From Nitrosomonas nitrosa (GTDB lineage: Bacteria; Pseudomonadota; Gammaproteobacteria; Burkholderiales; Nitrosomonadaceae), in NCBI RefSeq assembly GCF_003051105.1, contig NZ_QAOO01000025.1:1-43521 (forward strand): DNA of 43,521 bases, in the 5' to 3' direction. Position 1 is the first letter of the stretch, and the number at the start of each line of letters is the position of its first letter. The notes under the pieces were generated by a model. That model saw only the letters and a list, made by a program, of their open reading frames with translations. It searched no databases and was not told the DNA's origin. Below are positions 7,501 to 16,814 of the stretch, piece after piece. A program made the translations under genes and the position numbers.

Positions 7501-7664
7501 ATGAAAAATCACCTTGAGCACGCCGCGGTGCGGCGCGTGATGGTCGGGACCGATCGGTCCGAAACAGCCGAGCAGGCCGTTCAATGGGCCGCCTCGTTCG
7601 CCGAGCGGTACGGCGCGGAACTCTTCGTTGTGCAGGTGGTTGTGCCGCACAACCCTGCGTCCAC
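7501..7664 (+). pseudogene. 5' fragment of a universal stress protein gene, paralogous to the USP-ABC1 fusion
   Basis: From ATG 7501 the frame encodes MKNHLEHAAVRRVMVGTDRS and ELFVVQVVVPHNPAS. It is nearly identical to the start of the USP domain of the gene at 12425-14509 (MQNHLESNVIRRVMVGTDRS). It breaks exactly where an IS21-type terminal sequence (TGTCTCGCG, 7665) begins. It is a truncated duplicate. It also supports the internal start chosen for the intact paralogue. Confidence 0.75.
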
Positions 7665-7732
7665 TGTCTCGCGTCAATTACCATGGCCGATTTCGCGACA
7701 ATTATGATGGCCGGTTGAGTTTGTTTATTACG

Positions 7733-8470
7733 TCATGATTTTTTCTGATTTTTCCTCCTGTAGCTTTCGCTGTCGATTTCAATGATAGTTGCGTGATGGA
7801 TGATTCGGTCGATCGCAGCAACAGCCATCATGGTGTCAGGAAAGATTTGATCCCATTGGCTGAAGGCTGGTTCGAGGTAATGATCAGGCTACCGCTCTCA
7901 TACCGGTGCGCAATAAACTCAAACAAAGCTTGTGTTTCTGAGTCAGTTTTCTTGACATAACCGATATCATCAATAATCAGAACGCGGTATTTATCCAGTT
8001 TGGTCATAGCAGTCATCAGATCCAAGTCTTTTTTGGCTTGTTGCAAGTGCTTAACCAGCGCCGTTGCCGGCATCCATTTGACTCTAATACCCTGTTCAAT
8101 CAGATGCAGCCCCAGTGCTGGCGGCAATATGTGATTTGCCTACGCCGGAAGGGCCGATCAGCAAGATATTATCCGCTTGATGTGCCCACTGGGTATTGTC
8201 GCGAAGTGCAATAATTTTTTTCTGAACTGCTTGGGGTAAGTCATTGAGTGCCAGTGTGGCAAAACTTTTGCCACGTGGCAGCTTGGCTTCGCGCGTCCAG
8301 CTGCTGATTCTACTTTGGAAACGCTGAGCTATCTCTTGTTCACAAAGTGCAGCAAGATACTGGCTGTAACTCCAGGCATGTTCAGAGGCCCGGTCTTGAT
8401 AATCCTGGTAATATTGCCCGAAGGTGGGCAATCTGAGTTCTTTGAGCATTAGTGGCAGCGCTTCAGACAT
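7733..8470 (-). pseudogene. istB: istB, IS21 helper ATPase, with two frameshifts
   Basis: MSEALPLMLKELRLPTF starts the helper ATPase of IS21 transposition. The Walker A motif is GPSGVGKSHIA and Walker B is RVLIIDDIGY. The frame shifts near 8117 (HIAA to ALGLHLIEQG) and again near 7861 (TSNQPFSQWDQIFPDT), then continues to MMAVAAIDRIIHHATIIEI and a stop at 7733. All segments of a full-length protein of about 245 residues are therefore present but out of phase. Confidence 0.82.
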
Positions 8471-8640
8471 AAGCCATCTCCTGCGTTATCCAGCTTCCGC
8501 TGAGTAATTGGTCGTACGCGTCGATGGTGTGTTGCTTTGCTGGTATGTCCGGTTGTGTCGCATGACGCCGGATAAACCGTTTTTGCAGCGCTTTCAGTTC
8601 GGGTAGCGGGTTTTGCTGCCAGTGCATGGATCACATGCCG
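8463..8640 (-). pseudogene. istA: istA 3' remnant
   Basis: The minus-strand frame ending at 8463 encodes LPELKALQKRFIRRHATQPD and DAYDQLLSGSWITQEMAYV. It overlaps the istB start (ATGTCTGA), the standard istA-istB junction. An in-frame stop and frame changes appear just upstream, near 8630, so only the extreme C-terminus is readable. Confidence 0.55.
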
Positions 8641-8730
8641 GTAAACGCGCCCCCCAGTACAGCAATGCATCGACTGCCTCAAATAGGATTTGGACTCGTC
8701 TAAGTGGGGCAGATTACAACAGCAGCGACT

Positions 8731-11700
8731 TCACACACTAAGCTGTTCAAGGACTGTTTTCGCTTCAATCAAGTCGAGGTTGTCGACGTGTTCGTTGAAT
8801 CTGGAGTAAATAGAATGTAAGATGCGCTTGGCATTATCCACTTTATTGAGTTTTCTCCAAAGTTTAGCCAGGCTCGTGGCGGCTCGAAGTTCAAGCATTG
8901 TTGCATGCTGATCCTGCGCGATCTTTAAGGCTTCACACAAACACTCTTCTGCTTCCTGGACTGATTCGTCGGGCTGTCCCAGCAGCAGTTCGCCTTTCAG
9001 TCGAAGCAGTTCCGCGTGCCAAAACAGTTCTCCCCCAGTGACAGCAAGCTTCAGCGCTTCCTCAATGGCGGCCAACCCTTCGTCAATGCGGTTGTTCCGT
9101 AAATAGATTTCTGCCAGCAACGCCAGTGTAAACGTGTTATCGAGAGTTCCACCTGTATCCCGAGTAGCGGAAAGCCCGTGTAGTAACTTGCCGAGCCCTT
9201 CCTTCTGGCCATTTTCGGCCAACGCCCAGCCTTGAGAGGACGTCGCCCACGCCAATCCCAATGCAAAGGAGTATCGTGTTGATACCGCAATGGCTTCGTC
9301 GGTGAGCTCCAGTGTTCTCGTCGCATTGCGGACAGCGGAATAGATCCGGGAAAGAAAAACTAAAGTAAAAACCAGAGTGTATGGGTGTTCCAACTCCCTC
9401 GCCATGCCAATCGCCTCCAGCGCCAGCATTTCAGCTTGCTCCACCTCACCCAATATCCATAATGTCCTGACTAGCAAAATCCTCGCGGTTATCCCAGGAT
9501 CTTGCCCATAGCGTAAGGCCAGTGAGCGGTGTTGATTCGGATCATCCAGGGATATTGCGGTGAGCAGATGATGTTTTGCTTCGTCAAACCGGCCAAGGAA
9601 GAAATAGGTCGAACCCGACAGGTGGTGAGCATCAATCAGTAGATCTGAGATTTGCTCTTGAGTAGCCAGAGAAAGGAGATTTTCGGCCAGGCTGCAAGCT
9701 TTAGCGATCTGCCCTCTGACCAGGTGAAAGACCCATAATCCTTTAATGGCGAGAAACTGATGCACGGAGCCGCTGGTCTCCTGTAACAAGTCCTTCGCCC
9801 TTCGATAATTTTCTCCCATGTCGTCGGATGCATAGCCTTTGACGGACAGCATGGGGGCTCCGCGTGCGAGTAGGAGCTCCAACTCCATGGCATTCCGCTC
9901 CGAGCCTTGCGGCAGATCCTTGAGCACATCGAGCGCCTTGTTAAAATGATGAAGCGCTTCAACGTTGGCTGATCGTTCCGCATCTCGACGAGCCGCACGA
10001 TGCCAATACTCGACCGCCGGACCGGTCAATCCTGCCTGTTCATAGTGATTGGCCAGGAGTTCCGGTTCCAATGCAACCCTCTCGGCGAACCGGTTCTCCA
10101 GGGTGTTGGCAATGCGAGCATGGAGAATGCGCCGGGGTTTCTTGGGGAGGGTACTGTAGGCCGCGTCCTGGACGAGCGCATGCTTAAAGTGGTAGGTCGC
10201 AAGAGGTATCTCACCCTCTTGAAGAACGAGCCCGGAAGCGACGAACAGGTCGAGTGCATTCCTCAACTCGCTGTCCGGCACTTCGACAGTGGCCCGCAGC
10301 AGCTCGTAGGTGAATTCACGCCCTATTGCTGCACCGGTTTGGACAATTTCTTTGGCCGACCCCAATCGGTCCACCCGTTCCATGAGCAACGCTTGCAGAC
10401 TGTCCGGAATGGGCAATCCCTTTAATGGGCCCTTCAAGGTAAATGAATCGTTTCCCTCAGTCAGCAGCCCGGATTCCAGTACATTTTCCGTCAACGTTTC
10501 GATATAGAGGGGTATGCCATCGGCCTTGGCCAGAATCGCCTGCTGCACCTCGGGCGGAAGCACTTTTCCTCCTGTCATTGCCACCACGAGTTCGGCACTC
10601 TGCCGACGTGGCAACCGACTGAGCGTCAGGGACGTCACGTGACTATATTCCGCCCACACCGGCTTGAAGTCGGGGCGAAATGTGATCAGCAACAACACGC
10701 GCATCTGCCGGATGCGTCCAATGATTCGCGTCAGGAGGTCCCGCGTGGTGGGATCCAGCCAATGGGCATCTTCCAGAATGAACAACACTGGGTTGCGATT
10801 GGCCAGCCGTTCGAGATACTGCACCAGGGCTTCCAGCGTCATTTCTTTGCGTGTTTCGGATGACACCGTGAGCGGCGGGGCCCGGTGATCGCCTTGGATC
10901 GAGAGCAGATCCGCCAGCAATGACACCGTGTCCTGGTTCTCGATGCCGCTTTCGCGAGCCATGGCATCGAGCTTCTCCCGTTGTGCCTGGGCACTGTCCT
11001 GACTGGCCAGCCCCGCGGCCTGCCGCAGAAAAGTGGTTGCCGGATAGAGCGCCGTATTGGAATGGTACGGTGAACATTGAAATTGAATCGACTGGTACCG
11101 TTCATTTGCGAGGCGGTCACGCAAACTACGGGCGATTCTCGATTTTCCGATGCCAGCCTCACCACTTAGGAGCACGACCTGTCCTTCGCCGCCGACGGCT
11201 TCGCGCCAGCGCCCCAACAGGAGTGAGAGCTCCTGTTCTCTGCCTACGAATTTGGCTAATTGGCTGGATCGATAGGACTCAAACCGGCTGGCCGGCGGCC
11301 TGATACTCAGAATCTGCCAAGCTTGGATAGGTGTGTCGAACCCTTTCAGCAAAGAGGCGCCAAGATCCAAGAACTCGAATTCATTTCCGACAAGCCGTTT
11401 CGTCGCCAGATCAATGATCAATTGATCGGGTTTAGCCAGTGCTTGGAGGCGGGCGGCGAGATTTGGGGTTTCACCGAACACTGACCGTTCCTTGGCGGTG
11501 TCCAGCCCCATTAGTTCGCCAACGACGACTTGACCCGTCGCGATCCCGATTCGTGCAGCAATACCAAACTGTGGATGGGGATTGTCTAGATTAAACGCCC
11601 TCACTGTATCTAGAATAGCCAGTCCGGCATGTACCGCTCGTTCCGCATCGTGTTCGTGGGCCTGGGGGTATCCAAAATAGACCAACATCCCATCCCCCAT

Positions 11701-12126
11701 GTATTTTGCGATATAGCCATTGAGCCGACCAATTGCTTGGCTACAGGCGTCTAAAAACCGCCGGACCACATCCTGGAGGTCTTCAGGGTCCAACCGGCTA
11801 GACAGTGCTGTCGAATCCACAAGATCACAAAACATCACCGTCAACTGGCGACGTTCTGCTTGATCTCGTTCGGGAGGGAATGGCTGCTCTTCCGGAATGA
11901 CGCCAACGGGTATAGACCCCGGGCCCATAACTTCAGCGCTCTGTGGCAATTGAGCGATCGCGCGCAAGAGCTTTTTCCGATGTCCCAGTAAGACACCCAT
12001 CGCCTCCAGATCGCCCTCATTCAGCTCGGGTAGGACATCCCAGGTGATCGCATTGTGCTGAAACGACTCGCGATATATACTGAGACCAAGGTTATCCAGC
12101 CATGCTGATATACGATCATTCATCAT
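8731..12126 (-). CDS. SAM domain - class III cyclase - AAA ATPase - TPR signalling protein
   Basis: This protein has about 1131 residues. Residues 1-60 form a sterile alpha motif domain (ISAWLDNLGLSIYRESF, LLGHRKKLLRAI). Residues about 90-270 are a class III cyclase catalytic domain with metal Asps in VMFCDLVDST and KYMGDGMLVYFG. Residues about 290-600 are an STAND/AAA-type NTPase with Walker A LLSGEAGIGKSRIARSL and Walker B VLFILEDAHWLDP. The remaining roughly 500 residues are helical repeats of TPR type. The architecture is widespread in bacteria with many cyclases and presumably couples ligand or partner sensing by the ATPase/TPR part to nucleotide synthesis. The start is ATG 12126 (12123 is equally possible); a TTG six bases upstream is less likely. 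The composition appears G+C-rich relative to the window. Confidence 0.85.
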   Translation of the reverse strand: MMNDRISAWLDNLGLSIYRESFQHNAITWDVLPELNEGDLEAMGVLLGHRKKLLRAIAQLPQSAEVMGPGSIPVGVIPEEQPFPPERDQAERRQLTVMFCDLVDSTALSSRLDPEDLQDVVRRFLDACSQAIGRLNGYIAKYMGDGMLVYFGYPQAHEHDAERAVHAGLAILDTVRAFNLDNPHPQFGIAARIGIATGQVVVGELMGLDTAKERSVFGETPNLAARLQALAKPDQLIIDLATKRLVGNEFEFLDLGASLLKGFDTPIQAWQILSIRPPASRFESYRSSQLAKFVGREQELSLLLGRWREAVGGEGQVVLLSGEAGIGKSRIARSLRDRLANERYQSIQFQCSPYHSNTALYPATTFLRQAAGLASQDSAQAQREKLDAMARESGIENQDTVSLLADLLSIQGDHRAPPLTVSSETRKEMTLEALVQYLERLANRNPVLFILEDAHWLDPTTRDLLTRIIGRIRQMRVLLLITFRPDFKPVWAEYSHVTSLTLSRLPRRQSAELVVAMTGGKVLPPEVQQAILAKADGIPLYIETLTENVLESGLLTEGNDSFTLKGPLKGLPIPDSLQALLMERVDRLGSAKEIVQTGAAIGREFTYELLRATVEVPDSELRNALDLFVASGLVLQEGEIPLATYHFKHALVQDAAYSTLPKKPRRILHARIANTLENRFAERVALEPELLANHYEQAGLTGPAVEYWHRAARRDAERSANVEALHHFNKALDVLKDLPQGSERNAMELELLLARGAPMLSVKGYASDDMGENYRRAKDLLQETSGSVHQFLAIKGLWVFHLVRGQIAKACSLAENLLSLATQEQISDLLIDAHHLSGSTYFFLGRFDEAKHHLLTAISLDDPNQHRSLALRYGQDPGITARILLVRTLWILGEVEQAEMLALEAIGMARELEHPYTLVFTLVFLSRIYSAVRNATRTLELTDEAIAVSTRYSFALGLAWATSSQGWALAENGQKEGLGKLLHGLSATRDTGGTLDNTFTLALLAEIYLRNNRIDEGLAAIEEALKLAVTGGELFWHAELLRLKGELLLGQPDESVQEAEECLCEALKIAQDQHATMLELRAATSLAKLWRKLNKVDNAKRILHSIYSRFNEHVDNLDLIEAKTVLEQLSV

Positions 12127-12234
12127 AGACAACGTCGATGGTGGATATTCCGACCCGGCAAGGGTAGGATTAACTGCGTTGAGCGTAAGAATTTACTCGT
12201 TGCGGATCGTAATCCTTTAATCGATAATAGACCT

Positions 12235-12411
12235 ATGATGAACAACGCTTCCACGAATACGATCTCTAAAAGGTCTTTCACTCGAAAAATGGAACGCCGA
12301 CTGGTAGGTATGGCAATGATGGTCATTGCCTACCTGATCGAGAAAGCTGTGTTGCGTTCGATCAAGCGCAGTGGCACGAAATCTTCGGCGCCGAACAACC
12401 CTGCATCGTAA
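12235..12411 (+). CDS. 58-residue putative small membrane protein
   Basis: An uninterrupted frame runs from ATG 12235 to TAA 12411. It is basic at both ends with one hydrophobic segment (LVGMAMMVIAYLIEKAVL), consistent with a single-pass membrane peptide. It is divergent from the cyclase gene at 8731-12126 and convergent with the ABC1-kinase gene ending at 12425. I see no good ribosome binding site, and an internal ATG at 12289 could be used. No family is recognised. Its placement between two signalling genes makes it worth testing but not assured. Confidence 0.4.
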   Translation: MMNNASTNTISKRSFTRKMERRLVGMAMMVIAYLIEKAVLRSIKRSGTKSSAPNNPAS

Positions 12412-12424
12412 ACCATTTTTATCT

Positions 12425-14509
12425 TCAACGCCCTCGCAGCAGATCGATAACCAAACCAAGGGTCAGCAGACCTGCGACGACCCCGAATGTTATCGGTACC
12501 CACTCGGCAACAACCGTCGACGTGGCCGTGAGTCCGCTGGTCAGGACACTTGCCGCAGCGATCAGACCGAGCGTCAGCCGTCGTCCCGTGTGACGCACTA
12601 TATCCTCCAGCGAATTGGCCCGGAAGTTCACCACAAGCTTTGGACCGCCAGGGCGGACACCGACGAGGTTTTCGACCGCCTCGACCACGCGCAGGACCCG
12701 TACTTTCAACTTCTGCGATTGATACACAAATGTCTTTGGATTGAGCGCGGTACCCATGCGTTTGACCATCAAGCGCATCAAGTACTTGCCTGCTACATCG
12801 TAAGGATCAAGTGCTGGATCAAGCTCGGCAGTCGCCAGCTGTACCTGAGCAAGTGCTTTTGTGGCGAGCGTAAGTGAAGCCGGTAGCGGCACTCCGTGCC
12901 GTAATGAGACCGCGCTCATTTCTTGCAGAAGCGGCCCGATCTGCATCTCGGCAAGCGAGGCTGTGCGATATTTTGCCATCACCTCCCCAATCTCTCTCTG
13001 GAAACTGGCCACATCGAGATCGCTGGTATTGACGGCGCTCGTCATCATCAAAGTGACATCGGTGAGAAACCCGGCATCTTCCTGCCAAAGAGCCATCAAC
13101 ATTAACAAGAGATGCTCACGAAGATCGGCCCCTACCTCGCCGACCATTCCGAAATCGAGAAAATAGATGCAGTCCTTCCACCACATCAGATTGCCTGGGT
13201 GGGGATCGGCATGGAAGAAGCCATCGACGATGATCTGTTTGTAGTAGCTCTCCAACAGTTGGCGAGCGGCCTGGATACGCTCTGGACCAGCCGGCGCCTG
13301 CTTGATCGGTATGCCCTGGATCTCTTCCATCACCAATAATCGGGACGTGGACAGATCCCGATGTACTCTGGGTACGGCAAGGCGATCATAGTCTGCGAGC
13401 ACCGCCTGCATCCGCCCGATGTTGTCGGCCTCCTGACGGAAGTCGAGTTCACGATAGAGCGAGGTGGAGAGGTGTTTGAACACGGCCTCCATATCGATCA
13501 CCTGATTGAGCGCAGGACGTTTTCCGACTTTCTCCGCAAACACCTCGAGCAGGGCGAGATCCTGTTCGATATCAGCACGAGCGGTGGGTCGCTGGACCTT
13601 GACTACGACCAGATCACCACTTTCGAGTGTCGCACGATGGACCTGAGCGATTGTGCCGGCGGCGAGGGGCTTCGGGTCGATCGACTTGAATACATCCTCC
13701 CACGGGACTCCCAATTCCTGTTCAGAAACCCGAACGACCTCGCTCTCAGTCATTGGCGGCACGCGGGACTGCAACAGGGCAAGCTCCTCAATGTATTCGA
13801 CTGGAAGGAGATCGGGGCGGGTTGACAACATTTGCCCGAGTTTCGAGAATATCGGGCCCAGCTCTTCCAAGGCGGCACGCAAGCCTTTGGCCCGCTGACG
13901 GCGGATGGACATATCCGGTTCGTTGGATTGGCCGAACAGCTCTGTGAGGCCATGTTTCGCCATCACGGCTGCGATATGCGTAGCACGCGCTACCAGTGGA
14001 GGCTCAAAAGGAGAGGTGTCATTAGATAGATGAGCTCGCACCGAGTCCGATGCATGCTCACCGGTAGAGTGCGCGGTGTTTACAATAATCACGGTGCAGT
14101 GGGCACTGTGACTGATGCGATTCGGTATGTTACCGAGCAAAAACTCTTTTCGACCCGCCATGCCAAAATTGCCGACCACCAGTACATCGACTGCCTCCTG
14201 CTCAGCGGCGCGGACGATCGCCAATGCCGGATCAGCATCAATGACGACCCGGGCATGACCGCGGTCCCCGGCGACCTGCCGCGCGAAGTGCGCCAGTTCA
14301 TTGTTGTCAGCCGCAGCGCGCGTTTGTTCGGCTTCGCCGAATTCTGTGGCGGACGGATACTGCGGCACCACCACCTGTACCACGAACAGCTCTGCATCGT
14401 AGCGGTCGGCGAACCCGGCGGCCCAGTGGACGGCCTGGTCGGCGGTTTCGGAGCGGTCGGTGCCTACCATCACGCGCCGTATGACATTACTCTCCAGATG
14501 ATTTTGCAT
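12425..14509 (-). CDS. universal stress protein domain fused to an ABC1/UbiB-family kinase-like protein
   Basis: This protein has about 694 residues from the chosen start. Residues 1-150 form a UspA domain (RVMVGTDRSETADQAVHWAA, then the ATP-binding loop VVGNFGMAGRKEFLLG). Residues about 190-600 form an ABC1/UbiB atypical kinase: the KxGQ motif in FSKLGQMLSTRPDLLP, the Ala-rich loop LAAGTIAQVHRA, the Lys in VVVKVQRP, HADPHPGNL and LDFGMVGEV. Two hydrophobic segments close the protein (LTLGLIAAASVLTSGL, ITFGVVAGLLTLGLVIDLL), as in membrane-bound UbiB relatives. UbiB proteins support coenzyme Q biosynthesis and lipid homeostasis. I chose ATG 14509 (MQNHLESN) because the truncated paralogue at 7501 starts at the same residue; the frame is open to 14620. 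Confidence 0.85.
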   Translation of the reverse strand: MQNHLESNVIRRVMVGTDRSETADQAVHWAAGFADRYDAELFVVQVVVPQYPSATEFGEAEQTRAAADNNELAHFARQVAGDRGHARVVIDADPALAIVRAAEQEAVDVLVVGNFGMAGRKEFLLGNIPNRISHSAHCTVIIVNTAHSTGEHASDSVRAHLSNDTSPFEPPLVARATHIAAVMAKHGLTELFGQSNEPDMSIRRQRAKGLRAALEELGPIFSKLGQMLSTRPDLLPVEYIEELALLQSRVPPMTESEVVRVSEQELGVPWEDVFKSIDPKPLAAGTIAQVHRATLESGDLVVVKVQRPTARADIEQDLALLEVFAEKVGKRPALNQVIDMEAVFKHLSTSLYRELDFRQEADNIGRMQAVLADYDRLAVPRVHRDLSTSRLLVMEEIQGIPIKQAPAGPERIQAARQLLESYYKQIIVDGFFHADPHPGNLMWWKDCIYFLDFGMVGEVGADLREHLLLMLMALWQEDAGFLTDVTLMMTSAVNTSDLDVASFQREIGEVMAKYRTASLAEMQIGPLLQEMSAVSLRHGVPLPASLTLATKALAQVQLATAELDPALDPYDVAGKYLMRLMVKRMGTALNPKTFVYQSQKLKVRVLRVVEAVENLVGVRPGGPKLVVNFRANSLEDIVRHTGRRLTLGLIAAASVLTSGLTATSTVVAEWVPITFGVVAGLLTLGLVIDLLRGR

Positions 14510-14640
14510 ACGTGCAGCAAATCCTTTAGTAAGAACAGGATAGATATTACAGGATTTGTTACTGTAACGGATGTTGAAACATTCTGCCAGCCTATCTTGT
14601 TCATGGGATTTAGGGCGCAATGGAATGCAAAACCCGGTTA

Positions 14641-15152
14641 ATCTGCATCGTTGAGATTGCGCAATGCCTGTAGCTCGTCTCGAGTAACTGCTTCAGGAAC
14701 TGCGAAAGCGTAGCGTCCTAACTAATTCATGTGCCGCGCATGAACGAAGGGTGGAAACCGCGCGACATCTTCACCTCGTACCGGTAGCCCTCCTGCTATA
14801 GCTGCGCAATCACCGCGCCGATATTGATTACCAGGCCAAGGATACTCGGACTCAAATCATTTCTGCTCGATACATTATAGGAGTGCATGGGGACTCGCTA
14901 TCACAAGCTGTACCACGCTAAACGCCTTATAAGCGAGTCATTGACTGCGAGAATGTGACGGATGATACCAAGTCAAAACTGCGAACTCTCTACGAAATGT
15001 TAATTCATTTAATCTGAAACCGCAGATGATGCTAAATTAACGTAACATCTTTTTTATTTTCAGGATTATCTCGGTAATGAGGCAAATGGCACGTTTTTAA
15101 CCTTCGGTATTACTTTTTATTATGAGACTACGCGAGAATATAATCAAATCCT
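14641..15152. other. gene-free stretch
   Basis: These 512 bases lie between the USP-ABC1 gene and the HD-like gene. No intact frame or recognised RNA was found. Composition changes from G+C-rich to A+T-rich around 14900, which probably marks the inner edge of the G+C-rich block. TATAAT at 15139-15144 could be a -10 element but lies very close to the next start codon. Confidence 0.5.
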
Positions 15153-15896
15153 ATGGAATTTGTCATGTCAAACGAAGAAGTTCAAGATGAAGCTGGGTTT
15201 CTGGAGCGACTCTCGAGTGATTTAAAGCCCTTTTATGAACCGCGTTTACCCTATCACAATTGGGATGAACATATTGAGCATGGTCTTGGCATCATCGACA
15301 ATCTTTGTGAGCAAGAAAAGGCAAAAGGCAACCCAATTAACTCCTTCATCGCCAAGGTTGCTTACATGGGCCATGACGCCGGTTTCCCACATGACCTCAT
15401 AACGCCAGATATCTGGAAAAAGCATGGTAGTAAAGAGGGGTATTCAACCCATATAATGGATGTTCTCTTGCAAAATTACGGGCTTGAAGAATCGTGTATC
15501 CGAGGTGTTCAAACATGCATAATGTTTACAAAGATGGGTGAACAGTTGCCAGAAGATATAGATGAAGAGCTTGGTAACACAGCTAAAGCTGTGCGCACAG
15601 CTGACCTTTCTCACATCTTTGGGCCTTATAAGGACTTTGTCATCGATAGCTTCAAGCTCATGGAAGAGGGCAAAATGTATGGCCGAGAAACAGTCTTGGC
15701 AGAATTCAAAGATAGAACCAGATTTGTGCTTACAAATTACTTGAGCCTCGGTTTTATTCCTTCTGGTGCTTACAGTATTGCAGATGGCATGAAAAATATT
15801 GAACGCTTTGGTAAAGATTCACCAAGCCGTTTATTGAAAGTTGTCGGGAATCAGGCAAACCGTTTCGCAAGTCTTGTAAAAAAAGAATCTGCTTAA
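15153..15896 (+). CDS. HD-superfamily metal-dependent phosphohydrolase-like protein
   Basis: This 247-residue protein has no signal peptide or membrane segment. The candidate metal ligands follow the HD pattern: His in LPYHNWDEHIEHG, the HD pair in YMGHDAGFPH, further His in GYSTHIMDVLL, and a late Asp in AVRTADLSHIFG. Such proteins hydrolyse nucleotides or phosphoesters; the substrate is unknown. ATG 15165 (MSNEEVQDEAG) is an equally plausible start, and no strong ribosome binding site is visible for either. It stands alone between the G+C-rich signalling block and the Xre/RES toxin-antitoxin pair, which opposes it. Confidence 0.65.
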   Translation: MEFVMSNEEVQDEAGFLERLSSDLKPFYEPRLPYHNWDEHIEHGLGIIDNLCEQEKAKGNPINSFIAKVAYMGHDAGFPHDLITPDIWKKHGSKEGYSTHIMDVLLQNYGLEESCIRGVQTCIMFTKMGEQLPEDIDEELGNTAKAVRTADLSHIFGPYKDFVIDSFKLMEEGKMYGRETVLAEFKDRTRFVLTNYLSLGFIPSGAYSIADGMKNIERFGKDSPSRLLKVVGNQANRFASLVKKESA

Positions 15897-16124
15897 AGAC
15901 CTTTAGATACCAAGTTGGCTAATATTGCCCATCCCGCCAAAAATGTAAAATTAGCTTAAGGGGGCTCGCCTTCTTCTCGTAACGCCTTGCTCCAGCATGA
16001 CGGATCAAATTTGGGTGCCAATAAACAAAAGGCTCTAAACGTTTCACGGGATTATGGCTAACCTATTGTCCATAAAGGACTATGAACGATTTTTCAATGC
16101 AACAGAACCACTTTTTATGCTCTC

Positions 16125-16814
16125 CTACACAGATAATTTTTTATAAACATGAGTAATTTCTTGCCCATTCCACACGTAACAATAGTGTGATCCTTGCCGC
16201 ACAGGAGACAATATACGAGGTCGGAAAATAGCAACACATTCTCCTCCAGGAAATCGTACGCTATCATATACAATGCCATTCGATCCGGTATTGCGTAATT
16301 TCTTTGCCATAGTTTGAGCATTCGTATAACAACCCGGATCAAGGACATAAATTTCTGGTATTTCGGATTGTAGTTTCCGAATATCATGCAAACTTGTATC
16401 CAGATCAGAAGCGTAACTTCGCATATCAATTTCAATTGGGGGTTCTTTCGTCGCCGATAGAAACAAAGTTCGGTGAAATCGAGTCTCTGCTATAGCCGTA
16501 TCAGTATTCTGAGCAGCATAGTAAACACCATAGCTTCCATCAGTAAAACGGCTTCCCACAGGATTAAGATGCGTAAAAGCCGCCATAATCGGAGTAGTTC
16601 CAGGGCCTGTAACACGTTCATTAGGAGGCACAAGAGAAATCTCACCTGCTTCATCCCGCACACGATTATTTGTAAGAGCCTCGATCTCAACAACAACATC
16701 AAGATCTTCCGGCTCTGCTACACGATCAAACAAGCCAACCGGAGGAAACCTGCTAGAAACCAGTCTCCAGCAAGGCATCCAGTTTATGTGACTTATTGGC
16801 GGAAGATAGCTCAT
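16125..16814 (-). CDS. RES-domain toxin
   Basis: This 229-residue protein has the RES-domain features: the Arg in PCWRLVSSRFPP, the GSRFTDGSYGVYYAAQNTDT segment, the Glu-containing AIAETRFHRTLF, and a late Ser in GSNGIVYDSVRFPGG. RES toxins degrade cellular NAD+ as phosphorylases or glycohydrolases. The ATG at 16814 overlaps the antitoxin stop by four bases (ATGA), which favours it over an upstream TTG. The protein seems complete, so this pair is probably functional. Confidence 0.87.
   Translation of the reverse strand: MSYLPPISHINWMPCWRLVSSRFPPVGLFDRVAEPEDLDVVVEIEALTNNRVRDEAGEISLVPPNERVTGPGTTPIMAAFTHLNPVGSRFTDGSYGVYYAAQNTDTAIAETRFHRTLFLSATKEPPIEIDMRSYASDLDTSLHDIRKLQSEIPEIYVLDPGCYTNAQTMAKKLRNTGSNGIVYDSVRFPGGECVAIFRPRILSPVRQGSHYCYVWNGQEITHVYKKLSV

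Larger units (their letters stand above)
7665..8702 (-). mobile_element. truncated IS21-family element
   Basis: The right end begins at TGTCTCGCGTC (7665), where the USP fragment is interrupted. Two near-identical terminal units follow: TCGCGTCAATTACCATGGCC and TCGCGACAATTATGATGGCC, about 7668-7715. These are the multiple transposase-binding repeats typical of IS21 ends. Inward lie istB and the tail of istA, both damaged. Most of istA and the left end are missing. The upper boundary near 8702 is approximate. Confidence 0.72.

Noticed and set aside
8449..8682. A 77-codon minus-strand frame overlapping the istA end
   Set aside because: The istA C-terminus is readable in a different frame that overlaps istB in the usual way. 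This frame probably reflects decay of istA or chance, so it is not listed as a gene.
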